A stretch of DNA of 64,000 nt from Cytobacillus firmus DS1 (GTDB lineage: Bacteria; Bacillota; Bacilli; Bacillales; Cytobacillaceae), in assembly GCF_000565285.1 (NCBI RefSeq), contig NZ_APVL01000001.1, positions 405,349 to 469,348 of the forward strand, given 5' to 3'. The notes under the pieces were generated by a model, which made no database searches, was not told the origin of the DNA, and worked only from the letters and a program-made list of their open reading frames with translations. The position numbers were made by a program, and so were the translations under genes. Positions within the stretch are counted from its first letter, which is position 1; every line of letters starts with the position of its first letter. Positions 34,488-42,941 of the stretch are shown here, piece after piece.

Positions 34488-35873
34488 GTGAAAACAGTAT
34501 TAGTCATAGGCGGCGGTGTAACAGGATTGTCCGCTATGTATGAACTGAACAAATGGAAAAAAGAAAATGATCAGGATATACGGCTTGTGCTGGCAGAATC
34601 AGCAGAACAGCTTGGCGGAAAAATCCGCACGGTAAGGGAAGGCGGCTTCACTATCGAGGCGGGAGCTGATTCGATTGTTGCCCGCAAAGCAAATGCGATG
34701 AATTTTATCCAGGAGCTGGGGCTGGAAGAGGATGTTGTATACAATGCGGCGGGACGGTCTTATATTTACAGTGAAGGCGAGCTGAAGCTGATCCCGGCAG
34801 ATTCTGTATTTGGAATCCCGGCGAGCGTTGAATCTCTTGCCAAATCAACGCTTGTTTCAGCAGAAGGAAAGGTTGAAGCCTTAAAGGATTTTTATACAAA
34901 AAATGACCGCTTTACAAAGAACGATTCGATCGGCGATTTCCTGGAGCATTTCTTTGGTAAAGAACTGGTGGAAAAACAAATTGCGCCTGTTCTTTCAGGA
35001 GTATACTCAGGGAATCTCAGTGACTTAACCATTGCTTCGACTCTTCCGCAGGTGTTTGATTATAAAGAAAAATACGGCAGCATCATAAGAGGGTTCGAGG
35101 AAAATAAAAAGGTGTTCCAGAGCGGCGGGGGAAAGAAGTTCCTTTCCTTTAATAAGGGCCTGGATACTTTAATTGATGCTTATGAGGAAAGATTGGACGG
35201 AACAGAAATCTTAAAAAACACACAGGCAGTAAAAATAGAAAAAACGGATCGCGGATATAAGGTTGATTTCTCAAATGGCGAAAGCCTGGAGGCAGATCAT
35301 ATAGTGCTCGGCATTCCGCATAATGCAGCTGCAGCCCTGTTCGATGATCAGGAGCTGAAAGCGGAGTTCGAACCTTTGAAGAACAGTTCCCTAATTTCCA
35401 TTTATCTTGCTTATGATATTTTAGACAGCGAGCTGCCTGAAGACGGGACAGGCTTCATCACGGCCAATACGGATGAATTAACCTGCAATGCCTGTACATG
35501 GACAAGCCGCAAATGGAAGCATACATCAAAAAGCGGTAATTTGCTTGTTAGATTATTTTATAAAAGCAGCCATCCGGCCTTTGCCTCTCTAAAGGAAATG
35601 AATGAAGAAGAATTGCTGCAGACGGCTCTGGCTGATATTGAAAAAAGCCTCGGCATAACAGCAGAGCCTTTGGCAAGTGAAGTGACAAATTGGACTGAAA
35701 AAATGCCAAACTATCTGATTTCCCATCCTCAGACAGTAGCAGCACTTGAAAGCAGGCTGGGCCGGGAATACCCTGGAATATGGCTTGCAGGCTGCTCTTA
35801 TTACGGTGTCGGCATCCCTGACTGCATCGAAAATGGGGCAGAAACTGCCGGAAAAATTATTGAGAATATGTAA
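34488..35873 (+). CDS. hemY: HemY-type (copro)protoporphyrinogen oxidase
   Basis: A 461-residue FAD enzyme of the HemY/CgoX family, which in Gram-positives oxidises coproporphyrinogen III. FAD motif VIGGGVTGLSAMYELN opens the protein; ESAEQLGGKIRTVREGGFTIEAGADS, a LSGVYSGNLSDLTIAST segment and the C-terminal GCSYYGVGIPDCIENG complete the match. GTG 34488 follows GAGGTG at 7 bases; the frame is open 16 codons further up. It is not beside hemE or hemH, so it may be a second copy beside a hemEHY operon elsewhere. Confidence 0.88.
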   Translation: MKTVLVIGGGVTGLSAMYELNKWKKENDQDIRLVLAESAEQLGGKIRTVREGGFTIEAGADSIVARKANAMNFIQELGLEEDVVYNAAGRSYIYSEGELKLIPADSVFGIPASVESLAKSTLVSAEGKVEALKDFYTKNDRFTKNDSIGDFLEHFFGKELVEKQIAPVLSGVYSGNLSDLTIASTLPQVFDYKEKYGSIIRGFEENKKVFQSGGGKKFLSFNKGLDTLIDAYEERLDGTEILKNTQAVKIEKTDRGYKVDFSNGESLEADHIVLGIPHNAAAALFDDQELKAEFEPLKNSSLISIYLAYDILDSELPEDGTGFITANTDELTCNACTWTSRKWKHTSKSGNLLVRLFYKSSHPAFASLKEMNEEELLQTALADIEKSLGITAEPLASEVTNWTEKMPNYLISHPQTVAALESRLGREYPGIWLAGCSYYGVGIPDCIENGAETAGKIIENM

Positions 35874-35878
35874 AACAA

Positions 35879-35912
35879 AAAATCCCCTTCTGTGCAAGAT
35901 GGGGATTTTTTG
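35879..35912. terminator. Terminator between hemY and the convergent small gene
   Basis: AAAAATCCCC and GGGGATTTTTT enclose a 12-base loop. The U-run continues on the plus strand, and the A-run upstream lets it work in reverse. Confidence 0.85.
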
Positions 35913-35913
35913 C

Positions 35914-36138
35914 TTATATGATTTTGGAAAGATCCTTAGGACTTTCAATTCTCATTTGCTCCAGTTCGAGCTTCATTTTTTCTGTTTCAAGCAAAAAGTT
36001 TTCCTGCTTCAGCTTTTCCAGGGTGATTTCATCTTTTATCATATTATGTTTGATCTTTGCGAGTTTTTGAGTATGAACAGTCATGATGGCAATGATGGGA
36101 ATAGAGAAAGTCATAACCACAGCAATAATACCTGTCAA
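35914..36138 (-). CDS. Small membrane protein with coiled-coil tail
   Basis: A 74-residue protein: one N-terminal transmembrane helix (residues 2-20, GIIAVVMTFSIPIIAIMTV), then a strongly predicted coiled coil (KQENFLLETEKMKLELEQM). The layout resembles PspB-like proteins but I cannot assign it. The start is TTG, with GAGGTG eight bases upstream on the minus strand. Its promoter region faces the divergent DUF488 gene. Confidence 0.65.
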   Translation of the reverse strand: MTGIIAVVMTFSIPIIAIMTVHTQKLAKIKHNMIKDEITLEKLKQENFLLETEKMKLELEQMRIESPKDLSKII

Positions 36139-36234
36139 ATTTCCTGCACCTCACATTTGATTGAATTAGAAAAAATTGTATATTATGTTTATAATAATAG
36201 CAAATCACAAGGGATATACAAGGGGTGTCTTAAA

Positions 36235-36600
36235 TTGACCGGCATTTTCATTAAAAGAATTTATGACCCATACGACGAAGAGGACGGCTATCGGGTGCTG
36301 ATTGACCGGCTGTGGCCCCGCGGAATTAAAAAAGAAGATGCCCGTTTATCAGCATGGGAAAAAGAGGCTGCGCCAAGCAATGAGCTTAGAAAGGCGTTTA
36401 ACCATAAGCCTGAGCTTTTTGAAGAATTTCGGGAAAAATATCTTGCAGAGCTTCGAACACAGGACGATAAAATCCGCAAATTAGATGAGCTGGCAAGAAT
36501 GTCAAAAAAGCAGAGTGTTACTTTATTATATGCTGCCAAAGATCCCATTCATAACCATGCGAAAGTTCTGTGTGAGGAAATTATGAGAAGGGATGTTTAG
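36235..36600 (+). CDS. DUF488 family protein
   Basis: A 121-residue protein of DUF488 (IFIKRIYDPYDEEDGYRVLIDRLWPRGIKKEDARLSAW at the start, VTLLYAAKDPIHNHAKVL at the end), with no known reaction. The start is TTG preceded by AGGGGTG; a much longer open frame upstream runs through hemY's end and the convergent gene and should not be used. Confidence 0.82.
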   Translation: MTGIFIKRIYDPYDEEDGYRVLIDRLWPRGIKKEDARLSAWEKEAAPSNELRKAFNHKPELFEEFREKYLAELRTQDDKIRKLDELARMSKKQSVTLLYAAKDPIHNHAKVLCEEIMRRDV

Positions 36601-36668
36601 GCTCTCTATTAAGGAGGGAAAGCAAGAGAGAAAGATTAGAATTAATCTTAAATACAGGAGGAAATGAT

Positions 36669-36950
36669 ATGAATACAGATATACAAAAAGAAGAAAACCG
36701 TTTTTTTATAAATGATGAAGAAGGGAATATGATAGCTGAAATTACGTATATTCCAAGCGGCGATTCTGTCATAACCATAGACCATACATATGTAAGCGAC
36801 TCTCTGCGCGGACAGGGAATTGCAGGAAAGCTTCTGGAAAGCGTGGTTCAGGAGGCACGCAGCAAGGGATATAAGATAGTGCCTGCCTGCTCATATGCAA
36901 AAGCTGTCTTTGACCGGAAAAGCGAATATCAGGATTTGCTTGCAAACTAA
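36669..36950 (+). CDS. GNAT-like N-acetyltransferase (YjdJ type)
   Basis: A 93-residue short GNAT-fold protein: acetyl-CoA loop LRGQGIAGKLLESVVQEAR near residue 42 and C-terminal KIVPACSYAKAVFDR, the plan of the YjdJ/Gtn10 group of single-module acetyltransferases. The substrate is unknown. AGGAGG precedes ATG. The hydrolase gene follows after 14 bases, so they are likely cotranscribed. Confidence 0.83.
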   Translation: MNTDIQKEENRFFINDEEGNMIAEITYIPSGDSVITIDHTYVSDSLRGQGIAGKLLESVVQEARSKGYKIVPACSYAKAVFDRKSEYQDLLAN

Positions 36951-36964
36951 AGGAGGTTTTCTGA

Positions 36965-37747
36965 ATGGACGCAAAAAGAACAGATGTAAATGGAGCAGCC
37001 ATTTCATACTATGATGAAGGCACAGGGGAGCCGCTTGTATTGCTGCATGGATTTTGCGGCAGCAAAGATTACTGGGGAAGGGTCATTCCTTTATTGGCAG
37101 AAGACTTTCGCGTCATTGCGGTGGATCTTCCGGGGCATGGAGAGTCAGGGCTGCCGGAGGGTGAACTCTCTATTGAAAAGATGGCAGAAGCAATCAAAGA
37201 AGCTATAGATGAACTGGAGCTGGATAAGGTATCTCTTTTTGGCCATTCATTGGGCGGTTATGTAACCCTTGCATTTGCTGAAGCGTATGGGGACAATCTG
37301 AAATCCTTTTCACTTATCCATTCAACAGCCAGCCCGGATTCCGAAGAAGGGAAAAAGGGAAGGGATGTCGCTGCCGGTAAAATTGATAAAGAGGGTATGG
37401 AATCCTTTATAAATGGACTGGTGCCGAAGCTTTTTGCACCTGGGGAGAAACATCCTGACGAAATTCAACTGGCAAAAGAAATTGGCTATCGTACAAGAGC
37501 TGAAGGTGCAAAGGCTGCACTGAAAGCGATGAAACAGCGTGAGGACCGCAGTCATGTTTTAAAAAGGACAGAGCTGCCAGTGTTAATTGTCGCTGGAGAC
37601 CAAGACCAGATTGTTCCTCCAGAGAAATCATTTGCAGTTGAAGGATCTAACATCAAGCCGGTAACAATTAACGGTGCGGGGCACATGAGCATGTACGAAG
37701 CACCGGATGAACTTGCTGAGGCAATCCGCGGGTTTTTGAAAGTGTAA
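36965..37747 (+). CDS. Alpha/beta hydrolase
   Basis: A 260-residue alpha/beta hydrolase. Oxyanion-loop HGFCGSKDYW near residue 28, nucleophile serine in FGHSLGGYV near 94, acidic residue in VAGDQDQIVP near 210 and histidine in NGAGHMSMYEAP near 239 make a full catalytic triad. The lid region suggests a MenH/BioH-like esterase, but no substrate can be read. AAAGGAGG precedes ATG. It is second in a two-gene unit with the acetyltransferase. Confidence 0.87.
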   Translation: MDAKRTDVNGAAISYYDEGTGEPLVLLHGFCGSKDYWGRVIPLLAEDFRVIAVDLPGHGESGLPEGELSIEKMAEAIKEAIDELELDKVSLFGHSLGGYVTLAFAEAYGDNLKSFSLIHSTASPDSEEGKKGRDVAAGKIDKEGMESFINGLVPKLFAPGEKHPDEIQLAKEIGYRTRAEGAKAALKAMKQREDRSHVLKRTELPVLIVAGDQDQIVPPEKSFAVEGSNIKPVTINGAGHMSMYEAPDELAEAIRGFLKV

Positions 37748-37766
37748 GCAGTCTTTGTTTTAGAGC

Positions 37767-37845
37767 GCATATAAATTTCTTTATCCGCACATAAAAATCT
37801 TATTCGCACAGAAATTGGCGTTATCCGCACAGAAAGGTTTTTGTG
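37767..37845. repeat. Imperfect tandem repeat, about 20-bp period
   Basis: Four units begin at 37767, 37787, 37806 and 37827, each with a GCACA(T/G)AAA-like core (the first is GCATATAAA) and TTATCC at the junction. No coding frame runs through it. It lies between the hydrolase stop and the next gene's terminator. Confidence 0.7.
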
Positions 37846-37881
37846 CTATCAAATTAATCAATTTTGCGAATGAAATATAGA

Positions 37882-37916
37882 AAAAAAGCTCCTTTTCACC
37901 AGAAAAGGAGCCTTAT
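37882..37916 (-). terminator. Terminator of the MltG-like gene
   Basis: GCTCCTTTTC and GAAAAGGAGC form a perfect 10-bp stem; TTTTTT follows on the minus strand. Confidence 0.85.
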
Positions 37917-37917
37917 T

Positions 37918-38421
37918 TTACTTAAATATTACTGAAATAATCTCATCTGTCGTCATTCCGCTTTCTATTTCAAACGTCCCGGGACGCAAGTCATTCTCAA
38001 GACCGCGTTTTTCTACATCTTTATAGAATTGGACTCCGCTTTCAATAATATGGGCATTTTCAAGCGCGTTACCCACGTCAATGCTGGTCATTCCCATTGA
38101 TACGGTTAAAATAGTCCGGTAAACAACTTTTTCACCGGTTTTGTCATCGGTTTTCTTTTCTGCTTTATCCTCTTTTTTCTCGCTGGACTTTGCTGCGGCA
38201 GCGAGCTGTTTGCTCCATTCATCTTCCGTGTTGATGACGTAGCCTTTAGATGCCAGCAGGTCAATCATTTCTTCATCAGACAGCTTTTCCGCTTTTTCTG
38301 TTTTATCAGATGGCTTTTCAGTGCTCTTGGCTTCAGAAGGTCCAAATAGATAGACACTTCCGGTCAAAATGGCAGCCGCTAAAAGGCCAGCTGCAAAACT
38401 GCGCAAGGAATTTGGTGTCAT
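37918..38421 (-). CDS. Membrane-anchored MltG-like fragment protein
   Basis: A 167-residue protein with one N-terminal membrane anchor (residues 8-27, AAGLLAAAILTGSVYLFG), a charged Lys/Glu-rich linker and a C-terminal module (TSIDVGNALENAHIIESG, then RPGTFEIESGMTTDEIISVIF). That module looks like the LysM-like N-terminal domain of MltG/YceG. The endolytic transglycosylase catalytic domain is absent, so it is unlikely to cut glycan itself. ATG overlaps the stop of the upstream gene by 4 bases. Confidence 0.7.
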   Translation of the reverse strand: MTPNSLRSFAAGLLAAAILTGSVYLFGPSEAKSTEKPSDKTEKAEKLSDEEMIDLLASKGYVINTEDEWSKQLAAAAKSSEKKEDKAEKKTDDKTGEKVVYRTILTVSMGMTSIDVGNALENAHIIESGVQFYKDVEKRGLENDLRPGTFEIESGMTTDEIISVIFK

Positions 38422-38795
38422 TGGGCAACCATGCTCCTTTCGCCCTTGTTTGCTGAATAAGGCAAGAGCATCAGATCAACCTCGTTAGGTGTAAGCTGTT
38501 TTTTTAATGCAATGCTTTCATTAGAATATCCGCGTTTATGCATATCCAGTACTTCGCGCAGTAAAAGTCTTTCCTCTGAAGGACCGCTCATGGCCCCTGA
38601 TTGCTTCGCCGTAATCTCTGCGTCCAATTCAATATTCCTGATTTGCTGCTGGAGCTCATGAATTTCATTTTTCAGTGCAAAAGTGACCTGATCAATTTGC
38701 TGCTCAATATTTGATTTTGACTGCGCCGTTTTTAAAAACGATAAAATGAGCAGCACAACTGCTGAACCAAATAGTATGGCAATTACCCATCCCAT
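38418..38795 (-). CDS. Membrane protein with coiled coil and C-terminal helix-turn-helix-like segment
   Basis: A 125-residue protein: N-terminal transmembrane helix (VIAILFGSAVVLLILSFL), a coiled coil over residues 28-65, and a C-terminal module VLDMHKRGYSNESIALKKQL that reads like a small helix-turn-helix. The plan recalls SwrB/DUF6115-type Bacillus proteins. Function unknown. It leads a two-gene operon with the MltG-like gene. AAGGGAGG precedes ATG. Confidence 0.68.
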   Translation of the reverse strand: MGWVIAILFGSAVVLLILSFLKTAQSKSNIEQQIDQVTFALKNEIHELQQQIRNIELDAEITAKQSGAMSGPSEERLLLREVLDMHKRGYSNESIALKKQLTPNEVDLMLLPYSANKGERSMVAQ

Positions 38796-38961
38796 CCTAA
38801 AATCCTCCCTTATGTAAACACATTTTTTCTCGGTATCTATTTTTTTACCAAACTAAATTATACCTTTATTGCCGGGGGATTTCGAATGATAACCTCAAAA
38901 TAACACGATAGTCCTGTTTTTATGTAAGAATAAGGTGTGGATGGTAAATCTTATTTCTTAT

Positions 38962-38992
38962 AAAAACCCGGACCATCCAGGACCGGGCTTCT
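38962..38992 (-). terminator. Terminator of the yerD-like gene
   Basis: On the minus strand AAGCCCGGTCC and GGTCCGGGTTT pair around TGGAT and are followed by TTATAAG. Confidence 0.8.
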
Positions 38993-38998
38993 ATTTGT

Positions 38999-40606
38999 TC
39001 AGTTTTCTTTCTGCAGCTGTGCGCGTTTGGCGGCATGCAGAATGTCTTCGATGGGAGAGACTCTCCCGAATTTATCTTTATGGACAATATGTTTTCTTTC
39101 AAACTGGGTGGGATTATCAATTCCTGCAGCTGCCGCCAGATTGTATAACCCTTCTCTGAGCGAAATGACATAGTTGCAGACCCGGTAATGCTTTTCCTCA
39201 ACAATCAATCCATCCTGAAGCTTTTTGTCGGTTGTCGCCACCCCTGCCGGGCAGTGATTGGTATGGCAGACACCGGCCATAATGCAGCCGACGCTGATCA
39301 TAAAACCGCGGGCAATATTGACCAGATCCGCTCCCATCGCAAGAGCAATGGCAATTTTGTCAGGAGTGATTAATTTACCGGAAGCGATAATTTTTACACG
39401 GTCACGTACCCCATACTCCCTCAGCATTTCATCGACAACTGTCAGGGCAGATTGGATGGGGAGACCCACGCTGTCTGCAAGCTCCTGATAAGTAGCCCCT
39501 GTTCCGCCTTCACCGCCGTCCACTGTAATGAAATCAGGGCCTTTGCCGCTTTTCTTCATATAGGAAATCATGTTTTCAAGAGCATCCAGGTCACCTACTA
39601 CAATCTTCATTCCGACAGGCTTTCCGCCAACACTTCTGAGCTCCTCTATAAAATCGAACATGGAAGGGACATTATCAAATTCATAGAAACGGTTCGGACT
39701 GTTAATGGTTTTCCCAACTTCAACAAGCCGGATACTGGCGATTTCTTCGGTTACTTTTTCGCCTTCTACATGGCCGCCGCGGGTTTTCGCACCCTGCGCA
39801 AGCTTTAGTTCAAAGGCCTTAACCTCAGGTAATTCACTTTTCTTTTTAAATTCTTCCCATGAAAATTCCCCGTTGGGCTTTCGCACACCGAACATATCAG
39901 GGCCGATTTGCATAATGATGTCCGGGCTGCCGGCCAAATGGTACTGAGACAGGCCGCCTTCACCAGTATTCATCCAGGTTCCTCCTGCAAGGCCAAGACC
40001 TTTGGAAAGCGCCGTGATGGCTTTTTCACCAAGAGATCCATAGCTCATGGCCGATTGTCCCACAAGCCCCTTAACCCGGAATGGCTGGCGGCAGCTTTCT
40101 TCTCCCAGCACAACCGCATCTTCATCCCGAAGATAGTAAGGATCAGCCAATTTTTCTTCGCTGTGCTCCTTTCTTGAAAAAAGATTATCCCCATCGACCT
40201 TATAAACACGTGTGTTAATTTTCCTTGTATTATCCACCTTCATTTCATCAACCAGTTTGGGGAACAAGGTATTTCGTATATAGAAGCCTTCTTCATCAAA
40301 ATCTCTTATTGATCCGAAGCCTATTAATCTTTCTTTATATTTGCCGGCTTTGACAACATCCTGGTATTCCTTTCTGGAAAAAGGCTTTCCTTCTGTATCA
40401 TTATTGAACAGGTACTGTCTTAGCTCTGGTCCCACATTTTCCGTGAAGTACCGAACCTTCCCGATTACCGGGAAGTTCCTCAGAATGGAGTGCTGTTTCT
40501 GCCTGTCATCTTTTATATACCAATAAATAAATAGAATGACTGGTATAAAAATAACCAATGAGATAAATACAAATAATGCAATGACAAGGTAATCTGTTAA
40601 ACTCAT
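38999..40606 (-). CDS. yerD: FMN-binding glutamate synthase family protein (YerD-like)
   Basis: A 535-residue protein with one N-terminal transmembrane helix (residues 5-28) and a glutamate-synthase FMN/alpha-subunit barrel: QSAMSYGSLGEKAITALSKG, GEGGLSQYHLAGSPDII, FITVDGGEGGTGATY near residue 350. A cysteine cluster for a 3Fe-4S centre follows (GCIMAGVCHTNHCPAG near 440). No amidotransferase domain is present, so it cannot make glutamate from glutamine by itself. Resembles B. subtilis YerD; physiological role unknown. Confidence 0.85.
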   Translation of the reverse strand: MSLTDYLVIALFVFISLVIFIPVILFIYWYIKDDRQKQHSILRNFPVIGKVRYFTENVGPELRQYLFNNDTEGKPFSRKEYQDVVKAGKYKERLIGFGSIRDFDEEGFYIRNTLFPKLVDEMKVDNTRKINTRVYKVDGDNLFSRKEHSEEKLADPYYLRDEDAVVLGEESCRQPFRVKGLVGQSAMSYGSLGEKAITALSKGLGLAGGTWMNTGEGGLSQYHLAGSPDIIMQIGPDMFGVRKPNGEFSWEEFKKKSELPEVKAFELKLAQGAKTRGGHVEGEKVTEEIASIRLVEVGKTINSPNRFYEFDNVPSMFDFIEELRSVGGKPVGMKIVVGDLDALENMISYMKKSGKGPDFITVDGGEGGTGATYQELADSVGLPIQSALTVVDEMLREYGVRDRVKIIASGKLITPDKIAIALAMGADLVNIARGFMISVGCIMAGVCHTNHCPAGVATTDKKLQDGLIVEEKHYRVCNYVISLREGLYNLAAAAGIDNPTQFERKHIVHKDKFGRVSPIEDILHAAKRAQLQKEN

Positions 40607-40621
40607 TTTATCCTCCTTCTA

Positions 40622-41251
40622 TTAGAACTGACTTAGGGCTTTGCTGATAGGGGTGTCTCCAGAAGCTGCTTCAATGGTTGAATGAAAGACTGCTTCTTTA
40701 TCAAGGGATTCAACGAGAACTTCAGCTGCGTCCTCGCGCGAAATCTCAGCCTTTCGGTTATGGATTTTCTCCGACAGGGTAATGGTTCCGTTTCCGGGAT
40801 TGTCCGTTAATTGGCCAATTCGGATCACTGTGTACACTAAATTGGCAGCTTTAAGCATATCCTCCGGCAGATCCTTTGCTGCAATTTTGCGGGAAGGGTC
40901 TGTTTCGCTTTCCTCCGCTTTGACTGCACTCATCATCACAAATCTCCTGACATTTGATTTTTGCGCCAATTGGATGATATCGGATATAGATTGGTGATCG
41001 ACCATAACGGTTTTGCCTGTATGTTTTTTAGGATTGACGCCTGTTAAATAAATCACTGCGTCTGATGCCTGAAGATAGGGGATCAGCTTTTCCTCGTCAT
41101 AAACAATAGCCTGTGCTGCTCCCAGTTTGACCAGGTCTTCAATTTGATTTTCATTTGCAGCAACGGCAAGAGCTTCATGCTTCCTGTCAGCGAGCTTCCT
41201 GATTACATGCTCACCGACATCTCCATTGGCTCCGATTACAATCACCTTCAT
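40622..41251 (-). CDS. NAD(P)-binding SDR-like protein (YhfK type)
   Basis: A 209-residue atypical short-chain dehydrogenase: Rossmann motif VIGANGDVGEHVIRKL at residues 4-19, then DAVIYLTGVNP and VRRFVMMSAVKAEE. It lacks the classical YxxxK catalytic pair, as YhfK and NmrA-like sensors do, so it may be a redox sensor or a non-classical epimerase. The open frame starts at 41284, but AGGAGG sits before ATG 41251. It ends 15 bases before yerD begins, a likely operon. Confidence 0.78.
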   Translation of the reverse strand: MKVIVIGANGDVGEHVIRKLADRKHEALAVAANENQIEDLVKLGAAQAIVYDEEKLIPYLQASDAVIYLTGVNPKKHTGKTVMVDHQSISDIIQLAQKSNVRRFVMMSAVKAEESETDPSRKIAAKDLPEDMLKAANLVYTVIRIGQLTDNPGNGTITLSEKIHNRKAEISREDAAEVLVESLDKEAVFHSTIEAASGDTPISKALSQF

Positions 41252-41382
41252 GCTAACGCCTCCTTTTTTACCTTTTTTCCACAAGGGGTTTATTTAAAAC
41301 CAAAATTAGGCAAACAAAAAAACGGCCCATTATGAGGACCGCGCTGGTTTTACTAAAATCGTTGGCTCACTGTAGATAAAAT

Positions 41383-41412
41383 AAAGCTCCATCCTTTGCG
41401 GATGAAGCTTTG
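41383..41412 (-). terminator. Terminator of the yitT-like gene
   Basis: AAAGCT(C)CATCC and GGATGAAGCTTT pair around TTTGC; TTATTTTA follows on the minus strand. Confidence 0.75.
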
Positions 41413-41416
41413 CCAA

Positions 41417-42265
41417 TTATGCCAGCCGCTTAAAGTTCTGGCCAAGTATTTCATTCATCGTGTGAACAGTGATAAATGCCTTATTGTCAACTTGAGTAAT
41501 ATAGCTTTTCAGCTTTGTAAAATCTTTTCTGCACAGGATGGTTGTAATGACTTCTTTTTTATCTGAAGTGAAGGCACCGGTTGCCGTGTGAATGGTTGCA
41601 CCCTTCCCCAGTTCATGAACAATATAGGTTTTAATTTCATCACTGTGGTGGCTGATAATCACAATTTCCTTGTTAGAATTGAATTGCTGAAGTGCATAAT
41701 CAATCACAAATCCATTAATAATGACACCAAAAAATGCATACATGCCGACTTGCGGGCCGAAAAGAACGGCGGAAGACAGGGCAATGGCTAAATCAGCCAG
41801 AAGCACTCCTCTGCCAACCTCAATATTAAGATATTTATTAAAAATCATAGCGATGATGTCTGTACCGCCGGTGGATGCCTGCTGGTTAAACACAATGGCC
41901 ATGCCGGTTGCGGCGATGCATTGCCCGATAATCAGCTGAATAAGCAAGTCATCGCTCAGCGGCTGAGACATGGGAGCGAACTTCTCAAGCGCCCACACAT
42001 AAAAGGACAAGGCAAAGCTTGCATAAATGGTTTTTGCCCCAAAACCAGATCCAAGAAAAATAAACCCGACTGCAAACAAAATCAAATTGACAAGAATCAT
42101 GAATGTACCAATCGAGAAATCGGGAATTAAATCATTCATGATAATCGACAATCCGCTGACCCCTCCAGTTGCTAAATTATTGGGGGACAAGAAAAAATGG
42201 ACATTTATAGAAACCAGGAAAGCTCCCAGGTTGATCATCATAAAAGAAAACAGTTTTTGCCGCAT
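41417..42265 (-). CDS. YitT family membrane protein (DUF161/DUF2179)
   Basis: A 282-residue protein: five to six transmembrane helices in residues 1-200 (NLATGGVSGLSIIMNDLI, FNQQASTGGTDIIAMIFNKYL) and a cytoplasmic C-terminal DUF2179 domain (IVISHHSDEIKTYIVHELGKGATIHTATGAFT). B. subtilis has several paralogues (YitT, YqfU, YpjC, YvjA, YxkD) with no established transport substrate. AAGGAGG precedes ATG. Confidence 0.85.
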   Translation of the reverse strand: MRQKLFSFMMINLGAFLVSINVHFFLSPNNLATGGVSGLSIIMNDLIPDFSIGTFMILVNLILFAVGFIFLGSGFGAKTIYASFALSFYVWALEKFAPMSQPLSDDLLIQLIIGQCIAATGMAIVFNQQASTGGTDIIAMIFNKYLNIEVGRGVLLADLAIALSSAVLFGPQVGMYAFFGVIINGFVIDYALQQFNSNKEIVIISHHSDEIKTYIVHELGKGATIHTATGAFTSDKKEVITTILCRKDFTKLKSYITQVDNKAFITVHTMNEILGQNFKRLA

Positions 42266-42493
42266 CGCCGCAACCTCCTTTTTTATAGTGTTTTTTCGGA
42301 TTCCGTAAAAAGTGGAACAACGGGATTATAAAGCCCATCAAGACCCTTTGTAAAGGGAATGAGAGGAAAAAAATAAGGTTTAATAATTATGAAAATTGCA
42401 AGGGATTTCACCAGGGGGGTACTAATATCTATTTTTGTATAATTCTTATATAATAGGTATGATTAGCACGAGCACGAAAGGATGTAAGAAGTC

Positions 42494-42679
42494 TTGAAAA
42501 ATAGAAAGCTTATTGTCATTCCCATTATGATACTTGTAGCCGGGGCTGCAATGTGGATGCTGAACAAGGATTATCAGCAGATAGACCTGATGATCCGCTT
42601 GATGATAGCAGCCGGTGCAGCACTATTATCAGGTGTTATTTCCTATTTTTTATTCAAGCCGGAAAAAGAAGAACAATAA
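42494..42679 (+). CDS. Small membrane protein
   Basis: A 61-residue protein with two transmembrane helices (about residues 7-23 and 34-53) and a charged KPEKEEQ end. The start is TTG with GAAAGGATG upstream. No family recognised. A hairpin at 42691-42724 lies just behind the stop codon. Confidence 0.6.
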   Translation: MKNRKLIVIPIMILVAGAAMWMLNKDYQQIDLMIRLMIAAGAALLSGVISYFLFKPEKEEQ

Positions 42680-42690
42680 AGTGAAACTTC

Positions 42691-42724
42691 AATCAGTGGG
42701 GGTTTTCCTTATCCCCCACTGATT
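42691..42724 (+). terminator. Hairpin after the small membrane protein gene
   Basis: AATCAGTGGGGG and CCCCCACTGATT form a perfect 12-bp stem. No U-tract follows (GTTAGTCGCG), possibly because the structured element next to it has been inserted there. A sister hairpin lies at 63155-63185. Confidence 0.7.
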
Positions 42725-42732
42725 GTTAGTCG

Positions 42733-42937
42733 CGTTCTAGTGTCGCTAAGATCTCCGCTAGCGCTTCGATCAATCGACACTACGAACCCGATTGGTTCAA
42801 CTAAGCCTCTGCCTGTGCGTCGGCAAGTTTCACTGTATCTCACCAATCGGGCCTTTACGGGCAGTTTGACCCCCGCTTATCCTCCTTTGATTCTTCTGAG
42901 TCTTGAAGTGGGGGTCTTACTGCCCGTTAGACTGCGA
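42733..42937 (+). ncRNA. Highly structured intergenic element, candidate ncRNA
   Basis: About 205 bases with three long perfect helices: TAGTGTCG (42738) with CGACACTA (42775), CCCGATTGGT (42787) with ACCAATCGGG (42842), and ACGGGCAGT plus GACCCCC (42857, 42868) with GGGGGTC plus ACTGCCCGT (42910, 42919). The last pair shares a symmetric TT/TT internal loop. This is far more pairing than chance allows and there is no credible ORF. It looks like a scaffold RNA of mobile-element type (HEARO/omega-RNA or a non-autonomous repeat), but no iscB or tnpB gene is adjacent. The strand is uncertain; the downstream terminator supports plus. Confidence 0.6.
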
Positions 42938-42941
42938 TAAG

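Noticed and set aside
35746..36234. Long N-terminal extension of the DUF488 protein
   Set aside because: The open frame crosses the hemY end and the convergent small gene; the TTG at 36235 with AGGGGTG gives the normal family length.
37767..37845. Short CRISPR-like array
   Set aside because: Units are imperfect and contiguous with no unique spacers, only four are present, and no cas gene is near.
42740..42940. 66-codon ORF inside the structured element
   Set aside because: Its codons coincide with long perfect helices, there is no ribosome binding site, and the protein has no recognisable pattern; RNA structure explains the sequence better.
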